NCBI RefSeq assembly: GCF_903915725.1
Contig: NZ_CAIWTY010000111.1
Coordinates: forward strand, 1-64,000
From: an uncultured Rhodopila sp.
Lineage (GTDB): Bacteria; Pseudomonadota; Alphaproteobacteria; Acetobacterales; Acetobacteraceae
Direction: 5' to 3'
DNA: 64,000 nucleotides
Below are positions 62,764 through 64,000 of this stretch, piece by piece. The notes below the pieces were generated by a model, which had not been told where the DNA came from, ran no database searches, and worked only from the letters and a program-made list of their open reading frames with translations. The position numbers and the translations under genes are program-made. Position 1 is the first letter of the stretch, and the number at the start of each line of letters is the position of its first letter.

Positions 62764-64000
62764 TCAGGTGGCCGCCAAAGCCCGCTCCATGAGCCGCACT
62801 GAATGAACCGCCTCCCGCCCCGCCAAATCCCGAATCTGGTGCCGGCACGACGTCCCATCCGCCACGATGATATCGTCCGCCGCCGCCGCCCGCACCGCCT
62901 GAAGCAAACCGCCTTCGGCCATTGCCCGGGATGTCGCCTGAGTCTCCTGCTGGTAGCCGAACGTCCCAGCCATGCCGCAGCATGACGACGCAATCGGCTC
63001 CGCCGACAGCTCCGGAATCCGCCGCAGCATGGCCAGCGTGTCGGGAAACACGCCGAACGCCTTCTGGTGGCAGTGGCCATGCACAAGCGCCGTGCCGGGC
63101 ATCGGCTGCAGCGCCAGTTCGGGATTGTGCGCCGCGATGAATTCGCTCAGCAACATCGCCCGAGCCGCAAACCGGTCCGTCTCCGGCCCTGGCAGCAACG
63201 ACCGAAACTCATCCCGCAGCGTCATCAGACACGACGGCTCCAGCCCCACGATCGGCAGGTCCAACGGCATATGAGCCATCGTCCGCCGGGCCTCCGCCCG
63301 CGCCTTGTCCACCATGCCCGCCGCCAGCCAGGTGCGCCCGCAGCACAGCGGCCGCCCGCCGATCTTCGGCACCATCGCGCGATATCCCCCCGCCGCCAGC
63401 ACCTTCAGCGCTGCGCGCAGGTTCTCCGGTTCGAAATACCGGTTGAACGTGTCGGCCAGCAGATACACCTCGCCGCGCGGCGCCGCTTCGCCGTCGCGGA
63501 ACCGGTCCCGGCGCCAGCGCGGCAGCTTCCGGTTGGCGGAGATCCCGACAGCGCGCTGCATCAGCCAGCGCAGCGGCGGCAGGTGGTTGCGCAGATTGGC
63601 CAGCATCGGCAGGCGCGACACATACGGGGCATAGCGCGGCAGGTCCGCGACCAGCACGTCCCGCCATTTCAGGCCGACACGCTCCGTCCGCGCCGCCGTC
63701 ACCTCGATCTTCAGCTTCGCCATGTCGACGCCGGTCGGACATTCCCGCTTGCACGCCTTGCACGACACGCACAAAGCCATCGCATCGGCCATCTCATCGG
63801 CGGCCATCGCGTCAGCCCCCAACTGCCCGGTCAGCGCCAGGCGCAGTGTGTTGGCCCGGCCGCGGGTCAGGTGCGTCTCGTCGCGCGTCGCCCGGTAGCT
63901 CGGGCACATCACCCCGGTATCGAAGCCGCGGCAGGTGCCGTTATTGTTGCACATCTCCACCGCGCCGAGCATGCCGCCGGGATGGTCTGACCAATCCAGC
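62764..64000 (-). CDS. FAD/Fe-S oxidoreductase, C-terminal Fe-S part (runs off right edge)
   Basis: The C-terminal 411 residues of a large FAD-linked oxidase with an iron-sulfur domain, of the YdiJ/D-2-hydroxyacid dehydrogenase type; the FAD domain lies beyond the window. Cluster motifs are CNNNGTCRGFDTGVMCPSYR and CVSCKACKRECPTGVDMAKL. CCG-type motifs follow: PLCCGRTWLAAG and SSCCGMAGTFGY, with HGHCHQKAFGV between. The frame is open to base 64000, so the 5' end is outside. It passes electrons from a 2-hydroxy acid, probably to the quinone pool. Confidence 0.88.
   Translation of the reverse strand, partial: LDWSDHPGGMLGAVEMCNNNGTCRGFDTGVMCPSYRATRDETHLTRGRANTLRLALTGQLGADAMAADEMADAMALCVSCKACKRECPTGVDMAKLKIEVTAARTERVGLKWRDVLVADLPRYAPYVSRLPMLANLRNHLPPLRWLMQRAVGISANRKLPRWRRDRFRDGEAAPRGEVYLLADTFNRYFEPENLRAALKVLAAGGYRAMVPKIGGRPLCCGRTWLAAGMVDKARAEARRTMAHMPLDLPIVGLEPSCLMTLRDEFRSLLPGPETDRFAARAMLLSEFIAAHNPELALQPMPGTALVHGHCHQKAFGVFPDTLAMLRRIPELSAEPIASSCCGMAGTFGYQQETQATSRAMAEGGLLQAVRAAAADDIIVADGTSCRHQIRDLAGREAVHSVRLMERALAAT

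Overview
The window is high-GC, densely packed DNA from an alphaproteobacterium, most likely a Rhodospirillales/Acetobacteraceae-type organism. That placement is inferred from gene content, not from a database search. Supporting signs are pleD next to rpmG, a DksA with a single cysteine, an FlbD-like sigma-54 activator with flagellar genes, the ctaC-ctaD-ctaB-small-ctaG-ctaE-DUF983-surf1 oxidase operon, and two phosphatidylethanolamine N-methyltransferases of different families.

Layout. 1-2.3 kb: 5' part of a prepilin peptidase, a repeat-containing hypothetical gene and a Sinorhizobium-type PmtA. 2.4-4.0 kb: pleD convergent with rpmG. 4.3-7.5 kb: a translationally coupled kinase-like / divergent enolase / 2-hydroxyacid dehydrogenase operon. 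7.6-11.9 kb: TonB-like protein, cobalamin adenosyltransferase, Ogt, quinone oxidoreductase and an RTX-type SGNH hydrolase. 11.9-12.8 kb: a small HTH regulator unit with its own operator-promoter, whose first gene carries an in-frame TGA at an expected cysteine. 12.9-15.6 kb: ubiH-type hydroxylase and ccmCDE. 15.8-16.8 kb: three tightly packed unknown genes. 17.1-24.6 kb: EVE protein, Rieske protein, acs and an RND pump. 24.6-27.4 kb: a decayed Phd/DUF2442 remnant, lipoprotein, tRNA-Val, rlmH, tatA and a Rhodobacter-type PmtA. 27.8-35.6 kb: the aa3 oxidase operon, running into an M32 carboxypeptidase. 35.7-40.3 kb: fliG-fliN-flbD-flhA. 40.5-48.2 kb: HEPN-like pair, bcp-glnE and a large AsmA-like protein. 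48.2-50.8 kb: flgI-flgJ-flgN behind a sigma-54 promoter, divergent from dksA. 51-57.7 kb: GNAT, DUF4336, fatty-acid hydroxylase-like, GMC oxidoreductase, endonuclease/phosphatase and cardiolipin synthase. 57.8-62 kb: a methyltransferase / DMSP-lyase-like cupin / PLP gamma-synthase operon divergent from a MocR regulator. 62-64 kb: a Phd-PIN toxin-antitoxin pair and the C-terminal part of an FAD/Fe-S dehydrogenase.

The most striking structure is not a gene. Eight intergenic elements of about 79-105 bp (at 0.6, 4.2, 19.9, 33.4, 37.8, 44.9, 51.7 and 55.4 kb) share one plan: outer arms CGTCAT...ATGACG enclosing three hairpins in a row. In the best copy no base at the junction is unpaired, so it would fold into a cloverleaf or four-way junction. 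The side hairpins are interchangeable modules that differ between copies. Two shorter relatives (27.5 and 35.7 kb) keep the outer arms around one hairpin. Other points for follow-up are the enolase paralogue with altered catalytic positions, the TGA-containing HTH unit and the possible sulfonium-metabolism operon.
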